A stretch of DNA of 64,000 nucleotides from Galerina marginata (Eukaryota; Basidiomycota; Agaricomycetes; Agaricales; Galerinaceae). This document shows, in pieces, positions 46,185 to 58,158 of the stretch. The DNA lies in NCBI GenBank assembly GCA_023014335.1, contig JAECYW010000011.1, positions 2,108,001 through 2,172,000 of the forward strand, given 5' to 3'. Position 1 is the stretch's first letter; every line of letters begins with the position of its first letter. Position numbers and translations under genes: made by a program. Below the pieces are notes generated by a model that searched no databases, was not told the DNA's origin, and saw only the letters and a list, made by a program, of their open reading frames with translations.

Positions 46185-48340
46185 CCGGCTTTGTCGCCGA
46201 TAGATTGCAAGTCTTCGAATCGAACCTGACTGTCAAAAATGGATCAAGAACGCGATTGACGTCGCCACCTCTCGTGAGGCCGATCCATGAAAAAACGGAA
46301 GTGGGTCCCAAACCTGGGGATAAGATGACAGCTGGAAACAAAAGAATCGATTGGAACACTCCGTGAGGGGTTGGTTATTCCGTGAAGCGCGTCACAGGAA
46401 AAGGGCGGAATCGGGATGTGGAGCGCGAAACGGTGTGAGCCATTCAATGTAGGCGAGTCGGGTGGGCAAACGAGGGTGACAGAGGTGCTCTGGAAGTGAA
46501 AAGACTGCCCGGAGCTGGGCAATACGAAGTCCTACATGATATTGATGTGTGTTAGATATGATGCTGATAGCTAATCTAATAAATGACACACCTTCTGCAG
46601 GCACCTTTTGTATGCTGGTTTTCATTTGCATCCACAGTACGTACAAGCGCAGTATCGAAGTGCGCGGGCACTGTCTTTGATTTACGATTAGCTGGAACAG
46701 AACGCGTCGCACGAAGTCGGTCCACGGATTTAGCAAATCCGGCTGCTGGGCTGAGAGGTTGAAGAATTGTGATGCGCTTGTATGCATCAAAGCGGTCCAC
46801 AGAGTTCAGAAGGAGAGGAAGAGCTGGAGGAGGTATTAGAATATAAGTAAATATCTAGAGTTTTGGAAACGAGTGACCTTGAACGAGGTTGCAAGGGTGT
46901 TGACGCCGGTGTGAGGGAAGGCGGGCTTGACCGAAAGAGAGGGGGCAGACCGAGAGGACAGATCATCGGTTTTTTCTGTCTCGTCGTCGTCGCTGCCGTC
47001 GTGGGGCTCAATGTCCAAGCCATGGAGGTCACCGTACGCGTAGCTGTAGGAGATAAGTAAGATCAAGGGCAGTGACGAATCAAGGTATGCCCTAAATCGG
47101 GCAACTTGCTTCTTGCCACCGCATCTGCTGACGTACTCGTTCTTGTTACTCGCTCGGTACGCTTCCTTGGCATAGTCAATATGCAGCCGTTCTGGAGACT
47201 CTGTATTGAATCCGTCTGCTGAACCGCGAGATCGAATAGCGGCGACATAATGGACCATCGCGTGAATCTTCGAGATATCAAAGTGTTCGCGGATTCCTTC
47301 GCTCGCAATATGTCCTTATTTTAGTGGATGGTTTCGAGCGCTGTTGGAGAGCCTTCAGAGTTTGAGAGGTGCGTACTTGAAGTTGTGAGTAGTAAAAGGT
47401 CTGAGTAGCAGATGAAGTCAATGACTGCGACAGCTGTGCGAATCACCGCAGGTTGAACAGCTCAGATGAGATGACCTGCAAAAATTCGCTGCATTTTCTT
47501 GTGCACACGACCGGCCGTCCATTGTGAAACCAATGAAATGCCATTTTTGAAATGTCGGAGCCCTGGTAAAAATGTCGGTGTGTGGAAGGTCTGCCCAGAA
47601 AGGATTATAAGCTGGCCATGGTCTAATTCCTTCGTTTGAAGGCTGCAACCCGACGCACACTTGTTTTCTGTTCGAGAATCACTTTGGTACGCTCTTGCTC
47701 TCGCCTCGGGGTTCCAGCTAATCCTCCACATTCAGCCTGCAGGACCCTGCATTCGGGTCAGTTGCTTTCTTTGCAACAAGCCGCGAGACATTGTTAGGAA
47801 AATCGGCGACATAAGCGGCAAGAATCGGGAATACACGGCGAATGCATTTATCGGCGCAGGCGATGTCAACTCTCTCATTTACGGCAGTGATGATAGGACG
47901 AAGCAAACGGTGCATGCAATACTGAACAGGCGATAATTCTGGACTGAACGAGTATCGTCCGTGAAATTATCGAATTTGGCCACGGGAAGATATCCGACGA
48001 GCACAGTGGCGTGCGCAGTTGGTTTCCCCCGCGTAGCTTTTGCGATGTTTCCGATGGTCAGATAAACAGGCCAAGCACTCTTATCGCCACGAAATTGGGT
48101 GAGCTGGGTTTTGTCGAATGATAGAATTAGAGGTGCAATCGTCGAACTAATCGGTAATTTTTTCTTTGATAAAATCTTCATTAATTCATGTTATAGGTTT
48201 ACAGGCGACATTTATGTAAACTACGGATGGAGAAAGTCGACTGAGTGTCCCACCACCAATCAGCAGTCCACATCTCATCGAACACACGGTCTTTCCCAAT
48301 GCCGTTCTGGTGCGTATATCAAATGATCCTTCACAATAGG
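46185..48340 (-). pseudogene. Decayed Plavaka-type transposase (KDZ/CACTA-related element)
   Basis: Read from high to low coordinates on the minus strand, pieces of a Plavaka-like transposase appear in the right order but in shifting frames: [174 protein letters not shown] and SCHLIPRFGTHFRFFMDRPH. Frame changes and stops break it repeatedly. Such elements are common in Agaricomycetes. I did not find its terminal repeats. Confidence 0.8.
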
Positions 48341-49410
48341 TTGCCCATTAACTCCTTGACGCATTCCACATGTACAGGATCACGCCTCCAGAGTTCGAGC
48401 CTTTCTACAGCTCCCGCTTCGTCAAAATCCCGCCGTCAACGAACATCGACGAACAAGCAACAACAACATAAGTTTCCAGATTACCTTAAGCTTGTTACCC
48501 AGCATCAACCTTGCTAGCTCTTAACTTGACTTGTTAGTGACCCAGAAAAACGAGAAGAGGCGGCCAAACAGCGAGCATTTCCGCAAGAGGAAATTACCAG
48601 GTATCATCCACTTCATGCCGTTTTTGGCCTCTCTGATTTACGTTCGAAGAACTTGAAGATATGAATATGGTCTTGAGTCCGAGGACGATGACAACGAACC
48701 AGTCTCTAGTCATATGGTAAGTCCTATGATATGTCAGGCAAATTAAATATTAATGTTGCTCAGCCCTTTTCGAGCGTAACCATCCCTCCTGTTAACAAGA
48801 CGACTGTGCGCAATGGCCGAGCTCTGGTCTACCGTACTCAAAATGCAGACAAGAAGAATTCCTCCGTGCCTCAATCCCAGCCTGTAAGCAATGATTCGAG
48901 TCGTGTCCAGTCGCTTTGAGTCTAACAACTGCTTCAGCACAACATTTCAACTCCGGGAGTAGCGAGAAACCTCGTTCGTCGGGCAATCGGTGACAACTCC
49001 CCAACATCTTACTCGTCTATGGTCTCTGGGCCGCTTGAACCTCTCGACAGTACAAGACACTCCACCAAGCGTGCAGGCCCACACACCCCTCCGTTCAAGC
49101 GGAATATGGACGGGTGATGGGTCTTTCCACTCGTCACATTCGAAAGTTGACGATGCTGAAAGTAAGCCTCTCATCACTTTATTTCTTTCATTCTTCTCAT
49201 TTTTACTTTCAGTGGACGATGAATTCAATCCGTCTGCGCCAGTAATCACCTAGCGCGAGCCTTTTGTTTATCGTTACCCGGATGCCCACCCAGCCCTCGA
49301 AAACTTTGCAAAGCCTGGGCTGAAGCCGCCTTCATTTCTCAAGCTCCGGCTGCTAAGTTAGCACGGCCTGCTGTTCACAAGCGAAAGGACACCCGGCAAC
49401 CACGGTTATC
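48341..49410 (+). other. Possible exons of an unrecognised gene
   Basis: Pieces with protein-like composition occur in sequence: KREEAAKQRAFPQEEITRYH at about 48550-48610, NVAQPFSSVTIPPVNKTTVR at about 48750-48810, and TSYSSMVSGPLEPLDSTRHS at about 49005-49070. They lie in different frames with some plausible splice sites. They may be the N-terminal part of the DUF6532-like fragment that follows. Confidence 0.3.
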
Positions 49411-49660
49411 AACAAACGTGTCAAGATTGAGGGCAGTGGCTCTCGTGGTCGTATTCGCACAGTCGGCTTCGATGATTTAACACGATCCATCATTGAGGAG
49501 ACGATCTCAATGTATCGCGCTCAGATTGGCGCTCCCTTTCTGGATCGCTTGGCTTCGAAGCCATTTATTTTCTTCTCCAAGTCAACTTCAAGTTCAGGCT
49601 CTCAATGGCCCGAAATTCGGACAAGCACTTCTGATAATCTTTCATCTTACGACTTTTCAG
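49411..49660 (+). pseudogene. DUF6532-like fragment
   Basis: KRVKIEGSGSRGRIRTVGF runs into DDLTRSIIEETISMYRAQIG, then LDRLASKPFIFF. The pattern resembles the start of DUF6532-type domains that are abundant and often decayed in Agaricomycete genomes. No complete domain follows. The family call is from memory of the motif shape and is tentative. Confidence 0.35.
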
Positions 49661-51092
49661 GTCAGTACTGGCATTGAGCCTGCAAGACTTGTCTAGTTAT
49701 GGATGTGGTTGACCATCAAAACTTGTTTTCGTCGTGGGTGGTCCCCTGTGACTACAGCGAAGGGGAAGACAATGCGTGTTTGCACCTTGGCATCTGCATA
49801 GCTTGGGAATGCGGACTCCAGCCATCCTTTATTTTCTTGACCCCTCATTTTCCAAAGCAAACGCAAACTCCAGATAGCATACCATGTTGTGGACGAGCGA
49901 GGAGGCGAGGAGCGAAGCTCCGAGCTGACGAGCGAAGTTGTACTAGGGACTTTGGACTTTGGACGAGAATGGCCGCTTAGGCTGGCCACTGCCGCTGCTT
50001 CTTTGACCTCCGTCAACGTAGGTCTGTGTCTGCCTAGTCGACGGCTCATGAATGCATGCAACTTCCCCCACTCTGTCGACATTGCTGCTACGGTCACATT
50101 GCCTCGTCCACCTCAAACGACTTCGACTCGGATGACGCGGCCCATCACCAGAGCTTCTTCTGTGTAATCCTCCCTTTCTAGCTCCTTCACCCCGGCTAAT
50201 GCAGACCAGTATCCGCCTTCTCAACTGCCACGGATTTGGTTAATGCCATCCCGCGTCGTCAGTGAGGCCGGAGTAACCGCACCACATCTGGGTTCCTCCA
50301 CCCGCAAGTTGTTGTTCTTAAGCACCTTGCTTGGATTGCAGCCACCGAGCCCTCAAGTGCAGGTTCACAGGTGATGCACTGAGCCCCAGTGCGCCGAGTG
50401 CACCGACTACAAGAGCGGGTCAATGTCGACCGTGGGTTTTGTAGGGGTGTAAGGACAATTGCAAAAGCCTAAGGCCGACATTGGAGGCGGCAGCAGTCCA
50501 GATTTATTATCGTTGAGTCAATATTGAGTAGTAGGTATATACATTATTAAATACATTTTTTACGAATACATATTTACATACAATGTCTCGGATTGGTCTC
50601 GGAGTGAAGGAAAAAAGGACTCGAACATGCCATGCTATGCAATGGCCTACAAGACCAGTTATGGTTGGTGGACCGGTGGACGTTGGAGATTCAAATCGAC
50701 TCTTCCGACATCGCTCTATGCTTCACTTTTGTCAACTGCGCTGGGCGATGTTGGCTCAATTTTCTTGCATCTATATATTTTCCTTCCAGCCTACATTCAA
50801 TATTCCAATTTCCCATGACCTTTAGGTCTTTTGGGTTTTACTAAGTAAAAGTTTTAGGGGGTAGTTCAACTAGTTGCACGTGCAACCGGTCATGTGGACC
50901 TGAATCCCTCGTGATGTCTACGACCAAAGACCCATGGCGCAATTACTGTACGTAGACGTAGACTGCAATAATCGAGCCACAGTAATAAATACTAGTGTGA
51001 ACCACTAAATAAAAAAACTATAGTTTACACCGATGGTTGAGTCAAATTTGGATTTTTCTACGGCCAGGAGACTGGATTTACAATTGCAATTT
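49661..51092. other. Gene-poor spacer
   Basis: Overlapping frames on both strands near 49690-50220 lack motifs. A perfect 14-bp palindrome GTTGCACGTGCAAC sits at 50873-50886. Confidence 0.4.
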
Positions 51093-51242
51093 AAAGGAGG
51101 TTATCCCTCTGTATTTATGCACGAATTCAACTTCAATTTTTCCGTAAAACTAGTTTTACCGGAGAAAGGACGACCTGCACTTCTGTACTACCGAGAAAAT
51201 TGTGTGAAATAAGCGCGTTAAAGTAGAAGGATAACCTCCTTT
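51093..51242. mobile_element. 150-bp foldback element
   Basis: Terminal arms AAAGGAGGTTATCCCTCT (51093-51110) and, reverse-complemented, AAAGGAGGTTATCCTTCT (51225-51242) match at 17 of 18 positions. A perfect 16-bp palindrome GTAAAACTAGTTTTAC lies in the middle (51144-51159). It is non-coding and resembles a small MITE. No clear target duplication seen. Confidence 0.6.
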
Positions 51243-54200
51243 CGAATTTCGTTGGGATCTCTTGCGCGAAACCTAGTTGAAACCCAAATTCCTTGATATT
51301 ATATTCTTCTTATGTACATCGATACGCCCAGGCTTTCATATACGCTGAGTGTAGACTACTAGGAGGGAAAAAAGGTCATGGGCGTTGCCGTTAAGTATCG
51401 GCGCTACCTACTTTTTTTTCTAGGCAGTGGCTGATGCCATCAGGGCACGTGACCTCGGTAGACTATGTTCGGGTACTCGTTCCTGTGTACACTGATCCCT
51501 TTGGGAGCAATCCACCACCTTCCTTTGAGCCAGCGACTAGCTCGGGAGCACCCAGGCCTATTCCACCGGCACACTTCTTCAGCGATTTCTCAAGTTCACG
51601 TCTTCAGCCTACATCGTTTTTCTGGAAAGTCTGGAAAGTGACCTCATCGGAGGCGAGGTAGGTTTAGTTTTGTTGAGACCTTGTTGAGTACCAGTGTTCT
51701 GCCCGTTCATTACAATCATCGTCATGTCTAGGTGCTTTTCGGTTATGCTTGTGCGATATCTGTTCCATCTTGTAAGTTTCCTCTGAGCTTTTTCCTCCCC
51801 ACCTTCTCGAAGACCGTGATCATTTTTTTATGCGAATATATTTTCAATGGTATTAAGGGTTCATTCAAGTCCGCGTTCCTACCACGACAAACCAGTTTCA
51901 CCTCACCCATCTTGTATACGTAGGTATCAATTCAGAAAAAAAAGAGAAATCGTTCAAATCGGCAAGTGTCTTGCAATGTCTTGGACAAGCGAGCGTTTTG
52001 CTCAGAGGGCGATTTTCTCGAGCGAAGGTGGGATTATTCCTGTCGAAATCAGAAAATCTGCTGAGTCCCCTGACAAGTCCTGACATGCGTATGTTCGGCC
52101 GACTCTTTCGAGTCCAGATGTGTTCAACTTTACTCAATACCCACTCGCTGCTGGAGCACCTCAATCGACAACTACGATAGAAGTAGCAACGACTTCAGCC
52201 CAGGTCAAGGCCCAGGTACCATATTCTCCATTGCCAATTTCTAAATCAGTGACTACTTTGGCGATTCTTTTGAGTCTATGTAGGTTCGCCTTTAGGTAGG
52301 TTTGGTAATGTCATCTTCTCCTTTTCGGCTTATAGGACTGTAACCTATACCCAGATTAGAGGACGAATCTGATACCGATGTGACCGCCTTCTTGGTTCCC
52401 TTCGTACTCTCCAGGTAACACCGTCGTCCATGGATTCAAGTTTTCTCATGCGCTAAGTACCCTAATTTTGCTCTCTAGCATATACCTCCAATTTTTTGCT
52501 CCTCGCCACGAGGCTTTTAGCTACTAATGTGCCTTCATGGTATTTGTTCGCTTTATCGGTGCGTTAATTTCGTGGTAGGAAGAGCATTTTAGTTAATTTC
52601 TTATTCACATTGTTCAGATTGGCGTCGCACTACATCCCTACAGACTATATCTACTCCTTATCTCGTAGACTTCTTCGCTTTGATCTTCATGGTAGTTTTT
52701 GGCTTTGCTGATTTCCTTGTTTTCATGGTGGTAGCAGAATCCGGCAAAATCCAAGAGGGGATGAGGTCGTCATCCAGACTTACGACATAGTTTCTACCGT
52801 TTATGACGCGGGTCGTTTGCATGGGTGTAACTGGCACCCATGCATGCTCAGACCTGGAGGGACGACAGGTCCTCCACCAGACTTGAACATCGCAATTGCC
52901 GATCCGGTGCAAAAAAAGGTCGCCTTCATGAAGGGCGAGTTGGCCTGGGTGTGGAGGTGGATCCGCGATTGGAGAGTTGCCTGATGATAGAAAGTATTTG
53001 AATCTCCCTTTATTGTAGATGCTCCTGACGGTATGGTGGCTATATGCGGTGCTGGTCGATGACAAACTCGACAACAGCGATGAACGGGTAGACGAATGCC
53101 TAGCCAGCACGTCAATCAATTTCGAGGGTTTACGTACAATATTATAACCATACCTTGCACTCCGGCGTAGCGACGGTGGGCCGTTTCTAGACCGGGCAGC
53201 GGAAACACTGTTTAAAGGATATTTTCAGTAACCAAGGCGCACCAGAATGGAAAACCGATACCAAATACCTTGAATGAGTGGTTATCGAGCTATTGTCTGG
53301 AGTTTCGAGGGATTCCAGTCGGGTATCACTGGAGACTTGACTGTTCATCATTTCCAAAGAAGTCCTATAATAATGAAGATCCTGTATATGGTTAGGTTCC
53401 AGCGGCAACAAGGACAGGCGTACTTAACATCCAAATCCTGTCCACCAAAATCCATCCTGGTCGTTTGAAACTCTGGAAGTTTCAGCGTGGATGGCGCAAA
53501 GGAAGTTGAGATGATAACGGTCAGATCTACTTCGAGGGCATTGTCCATTTCAGCGAAGAAGGAAGGATGGCGAGAATATTTGGGTGGCATGACGGCGAGA
53601 TAATGGCGGTGGCTTCGAGGGAAGTCTAGTACTGAAAGTACTAAATCTAATGTTATACTTATATAGGCTTAGGATCTTTGAATCTCCTTTGTTGCCATCG
53701 AAAAAGACCATGATTAGGAGGTTGACAAAAGGATCGATATCCACAATGAATTATGTATTACTCGACAGGTTTGTCACACTACATCTCTTACCTGATTTGT
53801 TCAAGATTTGTTTTCAGTTTTGGCAAAGTTTTGGGCGATTTTATCTGAATCAAGGCCGATTCCATGACCAAGACCGCGATTCTTTCCTGCTTATTTAAAA
53901 GTCGCGGTGTGGCATTTGGCATTGGAACGATTGTTGTAGCCTTGAGGCGCGTATTTGTAGCCATAAGTTGAGGCGCTTGTGACGGCTCTCACTCTGCAGC
54001 CTGCTTTTAGTCTAGATCTCCCCAGTACCACTGCACCTGATTGATAAATTTCTCACCGCTTATGTAAAGAAACCATCGGTGGTGCCAAAAAGTTTAATCT
54101 GTCATAGGCAGTCGAGGAAAAAAGTGCTCTGGGTATTCTGAGGTTACTTAAACCTTTTCCTTGGCTGTCGACTATCTCGCAATCTCAACAGATTCTGCTA

Positions 54201-54672
54201 ATTCTTGTTCGCGACCCTGTACACATCTATTTTCCTCTAGTAGAAGGTATCAGACGTTCAGCCTCACGAGCAATGCAGCCAAAAAGCGATCTTAAGATTT
54301 TGACGATGGTGGTTTGGTATTAGTATTGGGTAGTCTCCCGCAATCAGACGAACATTGAATTCGTAGTCTTGGTTATCTGTACTGATTGACGACTTACTCA
54401 CCTGTTGTTTTTTTTTGACATAACTCCTAGATCTCACCTAAGTACTAATAAATGGTTCATACGCCCGCGATTCGTACCGACTCGGGACAGCTAGGCCTGA
54501 TTTGTTCTAAGTCCTTACAAGTCGTTACCTGTCGTTAGGTTGTTACAAGGTCTTTAATAAAAGTTGCCATGCAGGACGATGGTCGCGAAAGGCGGCATGT
54601 TGAAGACGATGTACATATTACACGCAGCTACTGCAGAGATATTTATTAGAATCGGAAGCCAGCATCAAATGT
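51243..54672. other. Gene-poor region with one weak candidate gene
   Basis: Minus-strand frames at 52658-53119 (including LFLHRIGNCDVQVWWRTC and a Lys-rich end) and 53348-53590 look somewhat protein-like and could be exons of one gene. I cannot join them convincingly and recognise no family. The rest shows nothing. Confidence 0.35.
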
Positions 54673-55456
54673 TTAATAAATGGTTCCGAACATGTAGGCA
54701 AGAAATTTGTAAATAAGGCCGAGCAGGACGCCGGTCAGAGCGAGAAAAATGAAATTCACATTTACTGAGGGGGTCCAGTCAGATAGAGTAGAGCCAGAGG
54801 GGGCTGGTTTATTCACACTTACCTTCGGTCATCGACCGATCTTTGTGCAAAGCCGTCAACGAACCCTCACAAATTTCGGGAGTGCATGGAGTCCAGTTGA
54901 GCCGCCCAGAGTAATAGTGTCAAGCCTCGCCTCTCTTCTATAAATTATATCAGCGAAACGGGGAGGTAGATTCTCAAAGTTGCGCATGCGGAGCAGTACG
55001 AGAAGTTGCTGTTCAATAGCGTTTTGAGACAGGCCTAGGCATAAAACCTCGAACTTATGATGTAGCGTGAGTAATTTCCCTTCAAGCGCCTTGATACTGG
55101 TGCATGAGATCGAGATTGCAGTTCAGCATCTGCAGGTCATCTTGAGGGAGGACGTCAACTCCGCGATACAGTGTGAGCCGTCGCAGTTCCATAGCATCTT
55201 GAAAACGGCGCAGGGTGTCTATGTCGCCGTGCACCAAGAGCAGTTTCCGCCCAAAAGCTTTTTGCGAGTGGTGTAAATCGTCAGTATGACCTGTTGCTGT
55301 GACAGGTGCAAAGTCGCCTGTATAGCACTTAAAAACTGCAGTCCGAAAAGCGAGGAGGATTAAGCGCACCAGGTCTACCATAACGATTGCGAGATTCATA
55401 TTCGCGCATAAACCGCGTAAAATTTTCCCTTCAATTTGAGCTAATTCTCCAGACAT
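54673..55456 (-). pseudogene. Coiled-coil protein with membrane tail, disrupted copy A
   Basis: Paralogue of the gene at 57318-58158. It starts MSGELAQIEGKILRGL, has an intron after MVDL at the same place as copy B, then a charged helical middle (SQKAFGRKLLLVHGDIDTLR). After a one-base shift near 55083-55090 it continues LEGKLLTLHHKFE and SQNAIEQQLLVLLRM. The C-terminus TPEICEGSLTALHKDRSMTE is followed by an intron (GTAAGT...CCTCAG) and a membrane segment FIFLALTGVLLGLIYKFLAY. The frame is broken at least twice, so it is either a pseudogene or affected by sequencing indels. Confidence 0.55.
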
Positions 55457-55578
55457 GGTCGAGATTGTGTGGCGTCGGGGAAGGAATTCGGGATACAAAT
55501 AAGTCAGGAAACACGACAAAAAACAACCCAATGTGAGGGCCAAGGTAGCGCAGTACAAAGGGGTCGTTGGACTCAGAG

Positions 55579-55938
55579 CTAAGGCTGATCTGCCTGTGTA
55601 AATTCCAATTTTACATCGGACGATAGATCCTCCCTACGATTATTGAACTGTTTAGCGGCCTCGTACCAGGCCAATGGATCGTCCTTAAGGTTCTTGAAAA
55701 AACCTGCCCGGTAGACTTCTAACCCTTGTTCGGCAGTCCTGCAGCCCTGTCGAGAGAGTGCAGTCAAACAAATTAGCAAGCGTGATTTGAGCCTCGCTAA
55801 TGCTCGACGATGATGACGTTGCGGCCAAACTTTTCTTGCCGACAGTGGCTGGGTCTCGATCATTTGCTCCTCCACAAACTTTCGCTCCTTTCGATTCCTA
55901 GGAAGGCTATTGTCGCGGTGCAGTCGCTTAATATCCAT
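55579..55938 (-). CDS. Hypothetical basic helical protein (119 residues), single exon
   Basis: Open frame starting MDIKRLHRDNSLPRNRKERK and ending DVKLEFTQADQP. It is strongly basic and helical in the first half, then has FFKNLKDDPLAWYEAAKQFN. No family recognised. It could be a last exon of a longer gene upstream. It sits directly upstream of coiled-coil copy A on the same strand. Confidence 0.35.
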   Translation of the reverse strand: MDIKRLHRDNSLPRNRKERKFVEEQMIETQPLSARKVWPQRHHRRALARLKSRLLICLTALSRQGCRTAEQGLEVYRAGFFKNLKDDPLAWYEAAKQFNNRREDLSSDVKLEFTQADQP

Positions 55939-57317
55939 CCTTACCACGGCCGACTTGCTACCGTTTTAGCATCACGTTTGTGTCGGAGCTTCGCCTGTGT
56001 CCAAAAGTACTGCAAGTACTGCAGAATATTCGAACCCAGCATAGTGGGCAACCACAGCGAAGATGTGAACAACCCCTTTGGCCAGTGAGCAGCCCATTCT
56101 TCCCGCCCTCAACACCCTTGTTGATGCAGGACCAGATTATCGAGTGGGATGCTCTGCATTACATTTCCGAAGAGAATGGTTGGTGGTCATTAAAGAGATC
56201 GACCTAGCTTGCTAATCCTCGCCGAAACCTGATACTGAGTGTAAATCCGGACTAGATTCCCGAGTGTGAGAAGGACATGGTCGAGACATCGATATCATGT
56301 CTGTCAGAACGAGAAACCCCAATGACTCTTTGATTATTGACTGATTGGCAGGCCTTCTTCAGGTCTTGTCTCAGCACAATTAATGTGCCGTCATCGTTGC
56401 TAGTCAGAGTTGAAAATACAGCTTCAACTTCAAAAAGGGACTTAGAGGCTTTCCGCCAGTAAAACTAGTACTCGTCTCAGGCCACCAGGAGAAAGACATG
56501 AACCGCCTTGACCAGACGGACCTGACCGACGCTGCTAGTACTAGTGTAATCGCAAGACCTCTTGACCAAAGTGCTTTACCGGATGCCAAGGGTAGCGACT
56601 GCGTTGAAGAGGTTTTCGCCTTCAGATAGGTTCAGTTTTACTAAGCATCTGAGATGGGAGCCAAATGCGCATTGACACATAATCGCCCAGAAAACATGTT
56701 GAATATATCGTTGCTGAGCATCCCAAGTGCGCAGGCATTGTTCGGATCTGGAATCGCCCAGAAAGCCCAGAATAATTTCAGATAAATAAGTCAGTGTCCA
56801 GCATAAACAGCAATTGTGGTTGAACGTTGAGAAGAAGATTGTTGAGTCTGAAAGGACCCTGCAATACCTTACGTAAGGATTCGGGGGAAGCAACTTCCGC
56901 TCGACTTTCCTCTATATATTATAAAATCATGCCCCTCCCTACGGTGATTTCAGGACCAACTGGGAGGTTATTGAGACGAAGAGCCCAAGATTCAGAAAAG
57001 GATGGCGACTTACACGCCGAAAGTTGCTTGATAGGCATGAAACGAGCCGATAAAGTTGTAGGCTTCAGGCCTTCAAGCTTCAAGCTTCAGGCGTGAAGTC
57101 CTGGTGAAGTCACTGAAATACTTACTAATAATACTATACCTATACCTCAGGTGACCAGGTCACGTTTGGTGGAAGAGATAAATTGAACATCGCCGTAAAT
57201 ATAAATTTGTGACGGATAAAAGCCAATTATTCACGCTAAGTTGAGTGACGAGCTTACAATGGTCTAAAATATGTATGTAAAGTCAACAAGTACAAGTGTT
57301 CACCGATGTACAAATGT
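55939..57317. other. Spacer between the two coiled-coil paralogues
   Basis: Minus-strand frames 56404-56589 and 56576-56893 have no clear motif. A third degraded member of the coiled-coil family here is possible but I could not show it. Confidence 0.35.
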
Positions 57318-58158
57318 TCACTCGAAAATGATGTAGGTGAAGCCGACGAAAATGAAACCCAGCAGGACGCCGGCTGCGACGCTTAAAATTAAATTACCAG
57401 CTACTGAGGGAGGGCCAGTCAGTCAGTGGAAAGAAGCAGAAAAGAACACTTAAGCTTGCCTTTAGCGCTCGACTGATCCTCGTGCAAAGCCGTCAGCGAG
57501 GCCGCACGTATCTCTGGAGTGACTTGTCCACGATACAAGTCCGGCTGAGTTATCTTGGAGGTCTCTAAGTTCAGGAGTGCGACGCCCTTAGCAGCGTATT
57601 CGGTGGCCATGGATACACCTTATGGCTCGTAAATATGTTTCCTTCTACAAAGACGGATAAATTTCACCTGCAGGAGCCTGCACATTCCCTCCCAACGGTG
57701 ACCGTTCTGGACTGTCTTCCCTGGTTGATAGAGATACTGTCTGCAATTTATGAGCATCAGATTCCAAGCGGCCGGAAGAATTTTTCATATCGATCAAACG
57801 GAGAGACAAGGCGTCCAGATCGCTGTATAACATGCCCAGCTTGTGTAGAACAGTCTCTTCGGACCCATGTAAAATGCGAAGATCGCGGTGTATTGCGTTC
57901 AGGTGCTGCTCAACGGCGTCTTGAGACTGGTGTAAGAAACCAAGATAGAAGCCAAGATCGCCTTCTAACACCACCAATTGCTCTTCAATAGCGTCTTGAG
58001 ACTTAAGGGAACTCTCCTGTACTGCCGTTAAAACTTGGATGCAAAAAGCGAATCCAACTCACCAACTCTACGCCAAGACTGGCCAGTTTCGCTTTCTGCT
58101 CCAGATCACCAATCTGACGCAAAATATTGCTTTCAAGGCGAGCTAATTCTCGTGACAT
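57318..58158 (-). CDS. Coiled-coil protein with C-terminal membrane segment, copy B
   Basis: Not a family I can name. Four exons join in frame. The start is MSRELARLESNILRQIGDLE; after an intron following GVEL comes a long amphipathic region (SQDAIEEQLVVLEGDLGFYL, AVEQHLNAIHRDLRILHGSE, HKLGMLYSDLDALSLRLIDM). A further intron at QAPAG leads to MATEYAAKGVALLNLETSK and TPEIRAASLTALHEDQSS, and a last intron to the C-terminal membrane anchor AAGVLLGFIFVGFTYIIFE. The last intron (57404-57459) uses a GC donor (AAAG|GCAAGC). The layout suggests a tail-anchored or membrane-inserting helical protein. Copy A, 1.9 kb away, has the same architecture and intron positions. Confidence 0.6.
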
